Shown here: piece after piece, positions 49,783-59,039 of the stretch | Layout: every line of letters starts with the position of its first letter | Position numbering within the stretch: the stretch's first letter is position 1 | Source of the DNA: Devosia sediminis | Lineage (GTDB): Bacteria > Pseudomonadota > Alphaproteobacteria > Rhizobiales > Devosiaceae | Assembly (NCBI RefSeq): GCF_016411825.1 | Contig: NZ_JAEKMH010000001.1 | Span: 1,116,001 to 1,180,000, forward strand | DNA: 64,000 bases | Direction of reading: 5' to 3' | The notes under the pieces: generated by a model | Seen by the model: the letters and a program-made list of their open reading frames with translations, nothing else | Databases searched by the model: none | Told to the model about the DNA's origin: nothing | Program-made: the position numbers and the translations under genes

Positions 49783-51144
49783 ATGAACCCCCAATCCACC
49801 CGCCCCCTCTGGCAGCGGTTTGCCTTTTTCCTGGTGCCTCTGATGGCATCGAATATCCTTCAGGCGCTCTCGGGCACGATCAATTCTATTTATGTTGGGC
49901 AGATGATCGGCGTGGAGGCGTTGGCCGCCACCGCGACCTTCTTCCCCATCATGTTCTTCCTGATGAGTTTTATCATCGGCCTGTCGTCCGGCTCGACCGT
50001 GCTGATCGGGCAGGCCTGGGGCGCACGTGACATCGACAAGGTGAAGCGGATCACCGGCACCACGCTGACCGCGGCGATCGCCCTGGGACTGGTCGTGGCC
50101 TTTGTCGGCGGCATCTTCACCGAGCAGATCATGACGGTGCTGGGGGCGCCGGAAAACATCCTCCACATGGCCGTGGGCTATGCGCGGATCGTGCTGATCG
50201 GCATGCCTGGCTTTTTCCTCTTCCTCGTTGTCACCTCGGTGCTGCGCGGGGTCGGCGACACGATCACGCCGCTCCTTTCGCTGATCATGTCCATGGCCGT
50301 GAGTCTGGTGGTGACGCCGGCGCTGATCCAGGGATGGTTCGGCCTGCCACAACTGGGCGTCGATGCCGCTGCCTGGGGCATGATCGCCGGCTTCCTCACC
50401 GTGCTGGTCTTCCTGTTCGTCTATATGCGCGCCCGCAACATGCCGCTTGCCCCCGACGCGGTGTTGCTCGGCGCCATGCTGCGTCCTGACTTCAGGCTGC
50501 TCGGGCTGATCCTGAAACTGGGCGTGCCCGCAGGCCTGCAGATGGTGATCTCCTCCATCGCCGGCATTGTTGTGGTGGGCCTCGTCAACCGGTTCGGTTC
50601 CGATGCCACGGCCGCCTATGGCGCGCTGGGGCAGGTGATGAGCTATGTGCAGTTTCCGGCCATGTCGATCGGGATTGCCGCCTCGATCTTCGCGGCCCAG
50701 GCGATCGGCGCGCGCCGCAACGATCAGATCGGGGAGATCACCCGCACGGCGGTGGTGCTGAACCTCATCATCACGGGCGGGCTGATCATCCTGGCCTATC
50801 TGTTCAGCCAGCATGTCGTGGCCCTGTTCATCACCGATCCGGAGGTCGTGGAGCTGACCGAGACGCTGCTGCATGTGGTGCTGTGGAGCATCCTCTGCTT
50901 CGGCTGGAGCGTGGTGTTCTCGGGCATCATGCGCGCCAGCGGCACCGTCTATGCGCCGATGATCCTGTCGCTGGCCTGTATTCTCCTGATCGAGCTTCCC
51001 GGCGCGGTGTGGCTGAGCCAGACCAGCCTCGGGCTGACCGGCATCTGGGTGGCTTATGCGGCGAGCTTCACCATGATGCTGGTGCTGCAAGCGGCCTGGT
51101 ACCAGTTCGTGTGGAAGAAGAAGGAGATCGTGGCGCTCGTTTGA
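49783..51144 (+). CDS. MATE-family multidrug efflux protein
   Basis: 453 residues with 12 helices. ASNILQALSGTINSIYVGQM, SSGSTVLIGQAWGARDIDKV, LRGVGDTITPLLSLIM and the C-terminal repeat (IFAAQAIGARRNDQIGEITR, GIMRASGTVYAPMILSL) are MATE signatures. It should export cationic compounds in exchange for sodium or protons. It stands alone after the tRNA; its stop codon lies in a hairpin shared with the convergent VOC gene. Confidence 0.92.
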   Translation: MNPQSTRPLWQRFAFFLVPLMASNILQALSGTINSIYVGQMIGVEALAATATFFPIMFFLMSFIIGLSSGSTVLIGQAWGARDIDKVKRITGTTLTAAIALGLVVAFVGGIFTEQIMTVLGAPENILHMAVGYARIVLIGMPGFFLFLVVTSVLRGVGDTITPLLSLIMSMAVSLVVTPALIQGWFGLPQLGVDAAAWGMIAGFLTVLVFLFVYMRARNMPLAPDAVLLGAMLRPDFRLLGLILKLGVPAGLQMVISSIAGIVVVGLVNRFGSDATAAYGALGQVMSYVQFPAMSIGIAASIFAAQAIGARRNDQIGEITRTAVVLNLIITGGLIILAYLFSQHVVALFITDPEVVELTETLLHVVLWSILCFGWSVVFSGIMRASGTVYAPMILSLACILLIELPGAVWLSQTSLGLTGIWVAYAASFTMMLVLQAAWYQFVWKKKEIVALV

Positions 51145-51150
51145 GCGCCA
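51131..51150. terminator. Hairpin at the convergent end of the MATE and VOC genes
   Basis: Arms TGGCGCTC (51131-51138) and GAGCGCCA (51143-51150) pair perfectly around GTTT and overlap the MATE stop codon. No T-run follows, so its effect is uncertain. Confidence 0.4.
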
Positions 51151-51159
51151 CGACACCGA

Positions 51160-51594
51160 TCAGACAGCCCGCGCTGCGGCTACGGCCAGGTAGTGCGGGT
51201 TGTACATCAATGCCAGGATGTGGCCGAAGGGATCGATCACCGAGGCGCCGATGAACCCGCGGCCGAAGTCGCGTGCCGGTTGATGCAGCGTAGCGCCGAG
51301 GCTGACGAGGCGCGCCAGCTCGGCCTCGATATCGTCGACATGCCAATAGACGATGGCGCCACCGGCCGCAGCGGGCGCCTGGGCGAAGCCACCCGACATC
51401 GGGACGTTCAGAAGACCGAATTCATGCTGGTAGTCCCCGACCCGGAACTCGGCATAGGCCGGCGTGTCCATATAGGGCGCAATCCCGAAGACTTTGGTGT
51501 ACCAGCTCTTGGCGGCGTCGAAATCGGTGACCGGAAAGACAACGGTCGTGAGGCCGCGCAGCGGCGACGGGATGGGGTCGGTTTCGGTACTCAT
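51160..51594 (-). CDS. VOC-superfamily protein
   Basis: 144 residues. LTTVVFPVTDFDAAKSWYTK starts it, with GIAPYMDTPAYAEFRVGDY, and the second half has VYWHVDDIEAELARLVSLGA and FIGASVIDPFGHILALMYNP with a likely metal-type histidine region. It resembles the glyoxalase-like/bleomycin-resistance group. No substrate is indicated. Confidence 0.85.
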   Translation of the reverse strand: MSTETDPIPSPLRGLTTVVFPVTDFDAAKSWYTKVFGIAPYMDTPAYAEFRVGDYQHEFGLLNVPMSGGFAQAPAAAGGAIVYWHVDDIEAELARLVSLGATLHQPARDFGRGFIGASVIDPFGHILALMYNPHYLAVAAARAV

Positions 51595-51676
51595 GCTGGG
51601 TCTCCTTTTGAAACGAGGCCAGCATGGAGGAGCGGGGCGTCAGTTTTCGTCAGCTGACGCCGGATGTCAGGAGACC

Positions 51677-51949
51677 TCAGCCCTGGCCGAGGGTCAGCCG
51701 CAGCGCGCGCTTGCCGCCGGGGGCGAAGACATCGACTTCGACATGGACCGGGTCCTGCGCCATGCGGCGGGTGCGGGCCGAGAGCGCCATGACCACGCCG
51801 AGCAGGTCGCCCACCGAGCGCTTCTGGCGCGGCAGCATCCGCTCGGTCATGCCACTCAGCGCCTTGTTGCGGACCTTCATGTCCGGCGAGGCGAGGGGTG
51901 AGCGGCCAACGAAATTGGCCAGCTCGATAAGAGCATTGCGGTCACTCAT
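51677..51949 (-). CDS. Hypothetical protein, 90 aa
   Basis: 90 residues from ATG 51949. It is a basic protein with helices (LIELANFVGRSPLASP, KVRNKALSGMTERMLPRQKR) and a hydrophobic stretch (SVGDLLGVVMALSARTRRMA). The tail VHVEVDVFAPGGKRALRLTL may be beta. No family was recognised. It is preceded by the carboxypeptidase gene on the same strand, 120 bases away. Confidence 0.5.
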   Translation of the reverse strand: MSDRNALIELANFVGRSPLASPDMKVRNKALSGMTERMLPRQKRSVGDLLGVVMALSARTRRMAQDPVHVEVDVFAPGGKRALRLTLGQG

Positions 51950-52069
51950 TGGGCTACTCCATACACAAGCACCAATTGATCCCCGGAGACGGCAATACGC
52001 GCCGTCCATTTGCTTGGGCCGGTTAGGGGCCCGCGGCCGGCGGTAGGTCCGCCGTGCCGAAGCTTGCTG

Positions 52070-53647
52070 TTACCCCTGCATGGCCAGGCACGACATGTCC
52101 TGGTCCTTGAGGTGATTGCACATGGTGGTCGCGGCATCGCGGTCGCCGAAGCCGACGAAGCGGGCGCGGTAGAAGGTCTGGCCGTTCTTCTCGAAGGGTT
52201 CGACATAGGACCGGAAGTCGCCGAGCGAACCGACCTTGCTGGCCGCGTCGGACAGCATGGCGCGGGCGCTGGTCTCGGAAGGGCCTGCGCCGATCTGGAC
52301 GATCCAGCCGCTGACCGGGGCTGCGTCGGCGACGGAACCCGAATGCATCAGGTCGACCGGCTGGCCGGCGGCGGGAGCGGCATTGTTGTCGACCGATCCG
52401 GGCGGCAGCAGTGGGCTCGAGGGCGCGGTCTGGCCGAGCGCGGCCGGCGGGGCGCCGAGATTATAGGTCTCGCTGAGCCAGGCGCCGATGACATCCTCGT
52501 TGGGATAGATCGGCTCGGCCTGGCTGGGAGCGGCAAGGACGGTGGCAGCATGAACGGCCGGCGACAGGCCGAGGTCGGCCGGGGCAGGGGTGGGCAGCGC
52601 CACCGGGGCAGCCGAAGCGACGGCGACCTGGGGCTGCGCGCCATTGGCCGCAACCAGCGCCGCAAGCCGGAAATCGGGCATGGGCGTGGGCATGGCGAAA
52701 GTGGGCTTGCGCGGCTGGGCCAGCGCGAACTGGGTATTGCCCTGGCGACCCGGGACCGGAACCATGGCGGTCTGCAAGTAGTCGCCGCGGCGGCCCTTGT
52801 CGAGATAGTTGGAGACGAGCTGGCGGACCTTCTCATCGCGCGATGCGGCGGAGTTGAAGCCGAAGGCGACGACCACGATGTGGCGGTCGTTCTTGCGGGC
52901 AGCGGTCAGGAGGTTCGAGCCGGCAGCATTGATGTAGCCGGTCTTGATGCCGTCGACGGCGCCCATATAGCCCAGCACGCGGTTGTGGTTGCCATAGGTC
53001 TTGCCGCCATAGCGGAACGACGTGGTCTGGAAGAATTCGTAGTATTGCGGGAAGTGCTGGTAGACGGCGATGCCGAGGATGGCCTGGTCGCGCACGGTGG
53101 TGACCTGGCCGCCATCGGGCAGACCCGAGGCATTGCGATAGGTCGTGCTGCTCATGCCCATGGCGCGAGCCGTGGCGGTCATGCGCTCGGCGAATTTCGA
53201 TTCAGTGCCGGAAATGTGTTCGGCAATGACGCGGGCCATGTCGTTGGCCGACAGCGTCACGAGGGACTTGATGGCGTCTTCCACTGAAATGGTCGACCCG
53301 GCGCGCAGACCCAGTTTGGTGGGGACGGCCGAGGCGGCGTGACGGGAGACGGTCATCTTGGTGGAGAGGCTGAGATTGCCTGCCTGCAGCTCCTGGAAGA
53401 GCACGTAGAGCGTCATCACCTTGGCCACGGAGGCCGGGTAACGCCTTGAATCGGCTTGCTCCTCATAGAGGATACTGCCGGATTTGGCGTCCACGACGAT
53501 GCCCGCATATTTGCGCAGGTTCTCAATGGCGTGGGCCGGCGCCGCAGCTGAGAGGCTGACGGTCAGAACAAAAAGAACGGCCGCAACAGCGCGAAAAATG
53601 GCGACGTGAAAGGGGGTCTTTGCCAGGAAAATCACCCGGTACTCCAA
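52070..53647 (-). CDS. D-alanyl-D-alanine carboxypeptidase with SPOR domain (PBP5/DacF type)
   Basis: 525 residues. An N-terminal signal peptide (AVLFVLTVSLSAAAPAHA) is followed by a peptidase S11 domain with SVAK (S73, K76), SAND (S133-N135) and KTG (K235-G237). A long proline/alanine-rich linker (about 295-440) leads to a C-terminal SPOR domain (SGWIVQIGAGPSETSARAML ... FYRARFVGF) that binds denuded glycan at division sites. It trims the terminal D-Ala of stem peptides and should concentrate at the septum. Divergent from clpS. Confidence 0.93.
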   Translation of the reverse strand: MEYRVIFLAKTPFHVAIFRAVAAVLFVLTVSLSAAAPAHAIENLRKYAGIVVDAKSGSILYEEQADSRRYPASVAKVMTLYVLFQELQAGNLSLSTKMTVSRHAASAVPTKLGLRAGSTISVEDAIKSLVTLSANDMARVIAEHISGTESKFAERMTATARAMGMSSTTYRNASGLPDGGQVTTVRDQAILGIAVYQHFPQYYEFFQTTSFRYGGKTYGNHNRVLGYMGAVDGIKTGYINAAGSNLLTAARKNDRHIVVVAFGFNSAASRDEKVRQLVSNYLDKGRRGDYLQTAMVPVPGRQGNTQFALAQPRKPTFAMPTPMPDFRLAALVAANGAQPQVAVASAAPVALPTPAPADLGLSPAVHAATVLAAPSQAEPIYPNEDVIGAWLSETYNLGAPPAALGQTAPSSPLLPPGSVDNNAAPAAGQPVDLMHSGSVADAAPVSGWIVQIGAGPSETSARAMLSDAASKVGSLGDFRSYVEPFEKNGQTFYRARFVGFGDRDAATTMCNHLKDQDMSCLAMQG

Positions 53648-53970
53648 TTACTTATCGGACTTCTGCCCGTACGCACTCGTTTGACGCAGCCGGTTTTCGA
53701 TTGGCCCCAAACCTCGAAATCCAGCCTCAGTGCAGATTAGCCACAGGCCGTTACGAATCTGTAAAATGCGATGGATTTTTGGCGCCTCACGGCATTTTGC
53801 CGGCTCACTGTGGGCAGTTGGCTGCACCAGTTCCCGAAAAAGGTTGCCTGGCGCGAACTAAGACCCAGGTCACATTTTCGGGATGGGATGGCCCTTAACA
53901 TGGCGCTGATTTTGCCTACATAATGGGTCCAACCAACTGCTTCGTTTCCTCCGGCGACAGTACGACTGCC

Positions 53971-54390
53971 ATGACCATGACTTCCCCTTTGCCCGATCTC
54001 ATCCTGCCGTCCGCCAGCCGGTTCGCTTCGCCTTTGCGCGTCGTTGCCGGCCCCAAGGATGACGACGGGCGCCGACCAGGCGGAAACGATGCGGATTTCG
54101 AAACCGGGACGGTGACCAAGACGCGTCCCAAAACCAAGCGCCCGAACCTTTACCGGGTGCTGCTGCTCAACGACGACTACACGCCGATGGAGTTCGTCGT
54201 TCTGGTGCTTCAGGACGTCTTCAACAAGTCACGCGAAGACGCCATGCGCATCATGCTGCACGTCCACCAGAAGGGGGTCGGTGAGTGCGGCGTATATCCA
54301 TACGAGGTGGCCGAGACCAAGGTGACCCGCGTCATGGATACGGCACGCAAGAACCAGCATCCGCTGCAATGCGTGATGGAAAAACAGTAG
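53971..54390 (+). CDS. clpS: ClpS, N-recognin adaptor of ClpA
   Basis: 139 residues from the ATG at 53971; ATG 53977 and ATG 53923 (155 residues) are alternatives and none has a clear ribosome site. The folded core is typical: [20 protein letters not shown], then [40 protein letters not shown] and the end [12 protein letters not shown]. The first 50 or so residues are an unusually long disordered extension ([20 protein letters not shown]). ClpS hands N-degron proteins to ClpA, encoded nine bases downstream. Confidence 0.92.
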   Translation: MTMTSPLPDLILPSASRFASPLRVVAGPKDDDGRRPGGNDADFETGTVTKTRPKTKRPNLYRVLLLNDDYTPMEFVVLVLQDVFNKSREDAMRIMLHVHQKGVGECGVYPYEVAETKVTRVMDTARKNQHPLQCVMEKQ

Positions 54391-54399
54391 GAACATCAT

Positions 54400-56742
54400 A
54401 TGCCCTCATTTTCGCGCGGACTCGAAAAGGCCCTGCACCAGGCGATGAACCTGGCTCGTGAGCGCAACCATGAGTTTGCCACGCTCGAGCACCTGCTCCT
54501 GGCCCTGACCGATGACCGCGACACCGTGGCCGTGCTGACCGGGTGCGACGTCGATATCGACGCGCTCAAGAGCGACCTCGAAGACTTCATTAATGAAGAA
54601 CTGGACAGCCTGGTCGTGCAGAACGGCCAGGATGCGCGGCCGACTGCCGCCTTCCAGCGCGTCATCCAGCGCGCGGTGATCCACGTCCAGTCATCCGGTC
54701 GCGAAGAGGTTACGGGTGCGAACGTGCTCGTCGCCATCTTTGCCGAACGCGAAAGCCATGCCGCCTATTTCCTCGAGCAGCAGGACATGAGCCGGCTCGA
54801 CGCGGTGAATTTCATCTCCCACGGCATCACCAAGTCAGGCCCCAGCGAAGAGCGCAAGGTGCGCGGCTCCGAAGAGGGCGAAAACGGCCATGCCGAAGGC
54901 GGACCGGAGGCCAAGAAGAGCTCGGCCCTCGCCGATTTCTGCGTCAACCTCAACGAGAAGGCGCGCCTCGGGAAGATCGACCCGCTGATCGGCCGCGATG
55001 CCGAGCTGCGCCGTACCATCCAGGTGCTGTGCCGTCGGTCCAAGAACAACCCGCTTTATGTGGGTGACGCGGGCGTGGGCAAGACGGCCATCGCCGAAGG
55101 CCTGGCGCGCAAGATCATCGAAGGCGACGTCCCCGAAGTGCTGCAGGAAGCGGTCATCTATGCGCTCGACATGGGCGCGCTGCTGGCCGGCACGCGTTAT
55201 CGCGGCGACTTCGAAGAGCGTCTCAAGGCGGTGATGAAGGAACTCGAGAAGATGCCCAATGCGGTGCTCTTCATCGACGAGATCCACACCATGATCGGCG
55301 CCGGCGCCACCTCGGGTGGCGCGCTCGATGCATCGAACCTACTGAAGCCTGCTTTGGCGTCGGGTGCGATCCGCTGCATCGGCTCGACCACCTACAAGGA
55401 ATATCGCCAGTTCTTCGAGAAGGACCGGGCTCTCGTGCGTCGCTTCCAGAAGATCGACGTCAACGAGCCGACCGTTCCTGACGCCATCGAGATCGTGAAG
55501 GGCCTGAAGCCCTATTTCGAGGACTTCCACAAGGTCACCTATACCGACGAGGCCATCAAGTCGGCAGTGGAACTGAGCGCCCGCTACATCACCGACCGCA
55601 AGCTGCCGGACAAGGCGATCGACGTCATCGACGAAACCGGGGCCAGCCAGAAGCTGCTGCCGGAAGGCGAGCGCAAGAAGGTGATCGATGTCGAGGACAT
55701 CGAAGCCACCATTGCCACGATCGCGCGCATTCCGCCCAAGTCGGTCAGCAAGTCCGATGCGGAGCTGCTCTCGGGGCTCGAACAGAGCCTCAAGACGGTG
55801 GTGTTCGGGCAGGATTCCGCCATCACGGCGCTGTCCTCGGCGATCAAGCTGGCGCGCGCCGGCCTGCGCGAACCGGAAAAGCCGATCGGCTCCTACCTGT
55901 TCACCGGCCCGACCGGCGTAGGCAAGACCGAAGTCGCCAAGCAGCTCGCCGATACGCTCGGCGTCGAACTGCTGCGCTTCGACATGTCCGAATATATGGA
56001 GCGCCACACGATCAGCCGGTTGCTGGGCGCCCCTCCGGGCTATGTCGGCTTCGACCAGGGGGGCCTTCTTACGGACGGCGTGGACCAGCATCCGCATAGC
56101 GTGGTGCTGCTCGATGAAATCGAGAAGGCCCATCCGGATCTCTACAACGTCCTGTTGCAGGTGATGGACCACGGCAAGCTGACCGATCACAACGGCAAGG
56201 CGGTAGATTTCCGCAATGTCATCCTGATCATGACGTCCAATGTCGGCGCCGCCGAACTGGCCCGCTCGCCCATCGGCTTCGGCCGCAAGCGTGAGCAGGG
56301 GGACGACGAAGAGGCGATCAACCGCACCTTCTCGCCCGAGTTCCGCAACCGGCTCGACGCGATCATCTCCTTTGCGCCGCTGCCGCGCGAAGTGGTCCGT
56401 CGCGTGGTGGAAAAGTTCGTGCTGCAGCTCGAAGGCCAGCTGGCCGAGCGCGGTGTCACGATCAACCTCACGCCGGAAGCGGCCGACTGGCTGGCCGAGC
56501 ACGGCTATGATGAACGCATGGGCGCGCGCCCGCTGGGCCGCGTGATCCAGGAACACGTTAAGAAGCCGCTGGCCGACCAGGTGCTGTTTGGCGAACTGGT
56601 CAATGGTGGCTCCGTCACCGTGGCCGTGGTCGGCGAGGGCACGGAGGCCAAGCTGGAGCTGGTGGCCGTGCCGCCGCGTCCGGCCAAGCCCAAGGCGCTG
56701 CCGCGGCCCAAAAAGCCGAAGGCGACCGCCGACAAGAGCTGA
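54400..56742 (+). CDS. clpA: ClpA, AAA+ unfoldase of ClpAP
   Basis: 780 residues. The N-domain has ATLEHLLLALTDDRDTVAVL, the first AAA+ module GDAGVGKTAIAEGLARKIIE (Walker A) and LFIDEIHTMIGAG (Walker B), the second GPTGVGKTEVAKQLADTLGV and VLLDEIEKAHPD. The ClpA-type end lacks the ClpB middle domain. The tail is basic (PKALPRPKKPKATADKS). It unfolds substrates for ClpP and, with ClpS, N-degron proteins. A strong terminator follows. Confidence 0.96.
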   Translation: MPSFSRGLEKALHQAMNLARERNHEFATLEHLLLALTDDRDTVAVLTGCDVDIDALKSDLEDFINEELDSLVVQNGQDARPTAAFQRVIQRAVIHVQSSGREEVTGANVLVAIFAERESHAAYFLEQQDMSRLDAVNFISHGITKSGPSEERKVRGSEEGENGHAEGGPEAKKSSALADFCVNLNEKARLGKIDPLIGRDAELRRTIQVLCRRSKNNPLYVGDAGVGKTAIAEGLARKIIEGDVPEVLQEAVIYALDMGALLAGTRYRGDFEERLKAVMKELEKMPNAVLFIDEIHTMIGAGATSGGALDASNLLKPALASGAIRCIGSTTYKEYRQFFEKDRALVRRFQKIDVNEPTVPDAIEIVKGLKPYFEDFHKVTYTDEAIKSAVELSARYITDRKLPDKAIDVIDETGASQKLLPEGERKKVIDVEDIEATIATIARIPPKSVSKSDAELLSGLEQSLKTVVFGQDSAITALSSAIKLARAGLREPEKPIGSYLFTGPTGVGKTEVAKQLADTLGVELLRFDMSEYMERHTISRLLGAPPGYVGFDQGGLLTDGVDQHPHSVVLLDEIEKAHPDLYNVLLQVMDHGKLTDHNGKAVDFRNVILIMTSNVGAAELARSPIGFGRKREQGDDEEAINRTFSPEFRNRLDAIISFAPLPREVVRRVVEKFVLQLEGQLAERGVTINLTPEAADWLAEHGYDERMGARPLGRVIQEHVKKPLADQVLFGELVNGGSVTVAVVGEGTEAKLELVAVPPRPAKPKALPRPKKPKATADKS

Positions 56743-56763
56743 CAATTCAGCTCGGACGAAATG

Positions 56764-56793
56764 AAGAAGGCCCGGAGCGATCCGGGCCTTCTT
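56764..56793 (+). terminator. Terminator after clpA
   Basis: Twelve-base perfect arms (56764-56775 and 56782-56793) with a six-base loop and a short T-containing end close the clpSA operon. Confidence 0.85.
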
Positions 56794-56893
56794 GCTGTGT
56801 GAGCGATCGGAGTCAGTCGGCGCCGCTGATGCCAGCAGGGATGCGCCCACTTGGAGAAATGGCATCGGCCGGGCAGCGGCCTCGGTCCCTTGC

Positions 56894-56907
56894 TTGATCC
56901 AGGTCAA
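56894..56907 (+). promoter_or_regulatory. FNR/FixK-type anaerobox upstream of a GNAT gene
   Basis: The sequence TTGATCCAGGTCAA matches the TTGAT-N4-ATCAA operator of FNR/FixK-type regulators with one mismatch. Its centre is at about 56900.5. A -10-like TATAGG at 56930-56935 would put transcription start near 56942, so the box is at about -41.5, the class II activation position. The GNAT gene starts at 56971. Confidence 0.7.
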
Positions 56908-56970
56908 CGTACCCGCTGATTGGTTGACGTATAGGGAAGGGTAAGGGCACACGCAGGAAGGCGGTACGGA

Positions 56971-57483
56971 ATGGACCAACAATTTACGCAACTGATCACG
57001 CGCAGCGGCCTCACCCTGCGGGTGCGGCCGGTTCGTCCCGGCGATGAAGCGGCGCTGGCGAAATTTTTCGAAGAGGTCACAGCCGAGGACAGGCGGTTCC
57101 GCTTTCTGAGCGTCGTGCGGGTGGGGCGCGAGCATGTTGCGGCCATGACCCAGGTCGATCACCACCAGACCGAAAGTTACGTGGCCCTCGACGAAACCGG
57201 CACCACCATTCTCGGGACGGCCATGCTGGCCTGCGATCCAATGCTCGAAACGGGCGAAGTGGCGATCTCGGTGCGCGGGGATCAGAAGAACCGCGGAATC
57301 GGTTGGGAATTGCTGCGCCATGTCGAACGCCAGGCCGAGGCCAGGGGCGTCAAGCGCCTGATGAGCATCGAAAACTGCGCCAACAAGTCCGCCATCCAGA
57401 TCGAGCGGGAAATGGGATTCGACGCGCATGCCTATGACGGCGACATGACCCTGGTGGTGCTGCAAAAGGGTCTGGCGGCCTGA
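56971..57483 (+). CDS. GNAT acetyltransferase, probably oxygen-regulated
   Basis: 170 residues. LTLRVRPVRPGDEAALAKFF and FLSVVRVGREHVAAMTQVDH open it; EVAISVRGDQKNRGIGWELL holds the acetyl-CoA loop and CANKSAIQIEREMGFDAHA the final part. It resembles the GNAT domain of Pat-type protein acetyltransferases and the stress-linked GNATs next to universal stress protein genes. The FNR-like box upstream supports low-oxygen induction. It has no close partner gene. Confidence 0.87.
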   Translation: MDQQFTQLITRSGLTLRVRPVRPGDEAALAKFFEEVTAEDRRFRFLSVVRVGREHVAAMTQVDHHQTESYVALDETGTTILGTAMLACDPMLETGEVAISVRGDQKNRGIGWELLRHVERQAEARGVKRLMSIENCANKSAIQIEREMGFDAHAYDGDMTLVVLQKGLAA

Positions 57484-57656
57484 TCGGGTAGCCGCATCAC
57501 GCTGGCCGGACATGGTTCCGGCGCCTGGTGCGAGGCCAGTGCCCGTGCCGACCCCGTACGCAGATAGGGACGCCGACCATGGTTGCGGGACGCAATGCCA
57601 TTCGCAGCGGGCCGGGGCGGGATAGGCTGGCGCATCCAAAAGCCAATGGGTGCGTC

Positions 57657-59039
57657 ATGAGGGTCTATTCCACAGTGCAGTCCAGCGAGCGCTTGAGGCT
57701 GCGAGCCGCCGTCTCCACAGCATTGCTGCTCATCGCTGCCCCGGCCGCCATGGCCCAGCCGATGCAGGAGACAGTGATCTTCGAGAATGTCCGGATTTTT
57801 GACGGACAGTCTGAAACGCTGTCGGAGCCTAGCAATGTCCTCGTGAGCGAGGGACTGATCTCAAGCATATCTGCCAGCCCCATTACCGAGGAGGGTGCCG
57901 TCGTCATCGATGGCGAGGGCATGGTGTTGATGCCGGGGCTTATCGATGCGCATTGGCATACTATGCTGATCCGCAATACGGCGCCGCAGAGCATTGTCGG
58001 CGACGTCGGCTACAACAATATCGCCGCAGCCGACGAAGCGGCCGATACGCTGATGCGCGGCTTCACCACTGTGCGGGACGTCGGCGGGCCTGCCTTCGGG
58101 CTCAAGCAGGCTATCGACGAGGGGCTGATCGAAGGGCCGCGGATCTATCCGTCCGGCGCGATGATCACCGTGACATCAGGTCACGGCGATTTCCGCCAGT
58201 TGCACGAATTGCCGCGCACCATCGGCGGGCACATGTCGCGCATGGAGGTGATCGGCGGCGCCATGGTGGCCGACAGTCCGGACGAAGTGCGGGTGCGGGT
58301 GCGTGAGCAGTTGATGCAGGGCGCCAGCCAGATCAAGCTGACGGCCGGGGGCGGGGTGTCGTCGCCATTCAGCCCGGTGGACGTCTCTACCTTCACGCTC
58401 GAGGAACTGACGGCAGCGGTGGAAGCGGCCGAAAACTGGGGCACCTATGTGACCGCCCATGCCTTTACGTCAGCAGCCATCCGGCGTTCCATCGAGGCAG
58501 GTGTGAAGGTGATCGAGCACGGCTTCCTGATGGATGAGGAAACGGCGCAATTGATCGCCGAAAAGGATGTCTGGCTCAGCCTGCAGCCATTGCCCGAGGC
58601 GCTGCGGCTGGGCTTTCCGGAAGGATCAGTGCAGCGTGTCAGCGCCGATCAGGTTTTTCCCGGCATCGGGCCGACTTATGAGTTGGCCAAGAAATACAAC
58701 ATCAAGACGGCCTGGGGCACGGACGTGCTGTTTTCCCAGGCGCTGGCGCAGCAGCAAGGTGCGATCCTGGCCTCGCTGGAACAGTGGTACACGCCGGCCG
58801 AGGCTTTGATCATGGCCACCAGCGCCAATGCCGAAATGCTGGCGCTGTCGGGCCCGCGCAATCCCTATCCGGGTGCGCTCGGCGTGGTCGAGGACGGCGC
58901 GCTGGCCGACCTGCTGCTTGTGGACGGCAATCCGCTGGAGGACCTTGGCCTCGTGGCCGACCCGGCAAACTTCGTGGTGATCATGAAGGATGGGGTCATC
59001 TACAAGAACACACTTGATGAGGAGCCGTCGGATCCCTAG
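57657..59039 (+). CDS. Secreted amidohydrolase (imidazolonepropionase/prolidase-like)
   Basis: 460 residues from ATG 57657. The signal peptide ends near AAMAQP. The metal motif is PGLIDAHWHT (HxH, here HWH). GGPAFGLKQAIDEGLIEGPR and GASQIKLTAGGGVSSPFSPV contain the carboxylated lysine region, AHAFTSAAIRRSIEAG and VIEHGFLMDEETAQ the further histidines, and WGTDVLFSQ the aspartate. Such periplasmic amidohydrolases act on dipeptides or organophosphate-like compounds. Its stop overlaps that of the convergent DUF1295 gene. Confidence 0.88.
   Translation: MRVYSTVQSSERLRLRAAVSTALLLIAAPAAMAQPMQETVIFENVRIFDGQSETLSEPSNVLVSEGLISSISASPITEEGAVVIDGEGMVLMPGLIDAHWHTMLIRNTAPQSIVGDVGYNNIAAADEAADTLMRGFTTVRDVGGPAFGLKQAIDEGLIEGPRIYPSGAMITVTSGHGDFRQLHELPRTIGGHMSRMEVIGGAMVADSPDEVRVRVREQLMQGASQIKLTAGGGVSSPFSPVDVSTFTLEELTAAVEAAENWGTYVTAHAFTSAAIRRSIEAGVKVIEHGFLMDEETAQLIAEKDVWLSLQPLPEALRLGFPEGSVQRVSADQVFPGIGPTYELAKKYNIKTAWGTDVLFSQALAQQQGAILASLEQWYTPAEALIMATSANAEMLALSGPRNPYPGALGVVEDGALADLLLVDGNPLEDLGLVADPANFVVIMKDGVIYKNTLDEEPSDP

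Noticed and set aside
49303-51156. A 617-codon minus-strand frame over tRNA-Leu and the MATE gene
   Set aside because: It would run across a clear tRNA and a MATE transporter; it is histidine/glutamine-rich shadow sequence.
55339-57639. A 760-codon open frame on the minus strand across clpA and the GNAT gene
   Set aside because: It spans two well-identified genes and a terminator and has no protein motifs; it arises from third-position GC bias.
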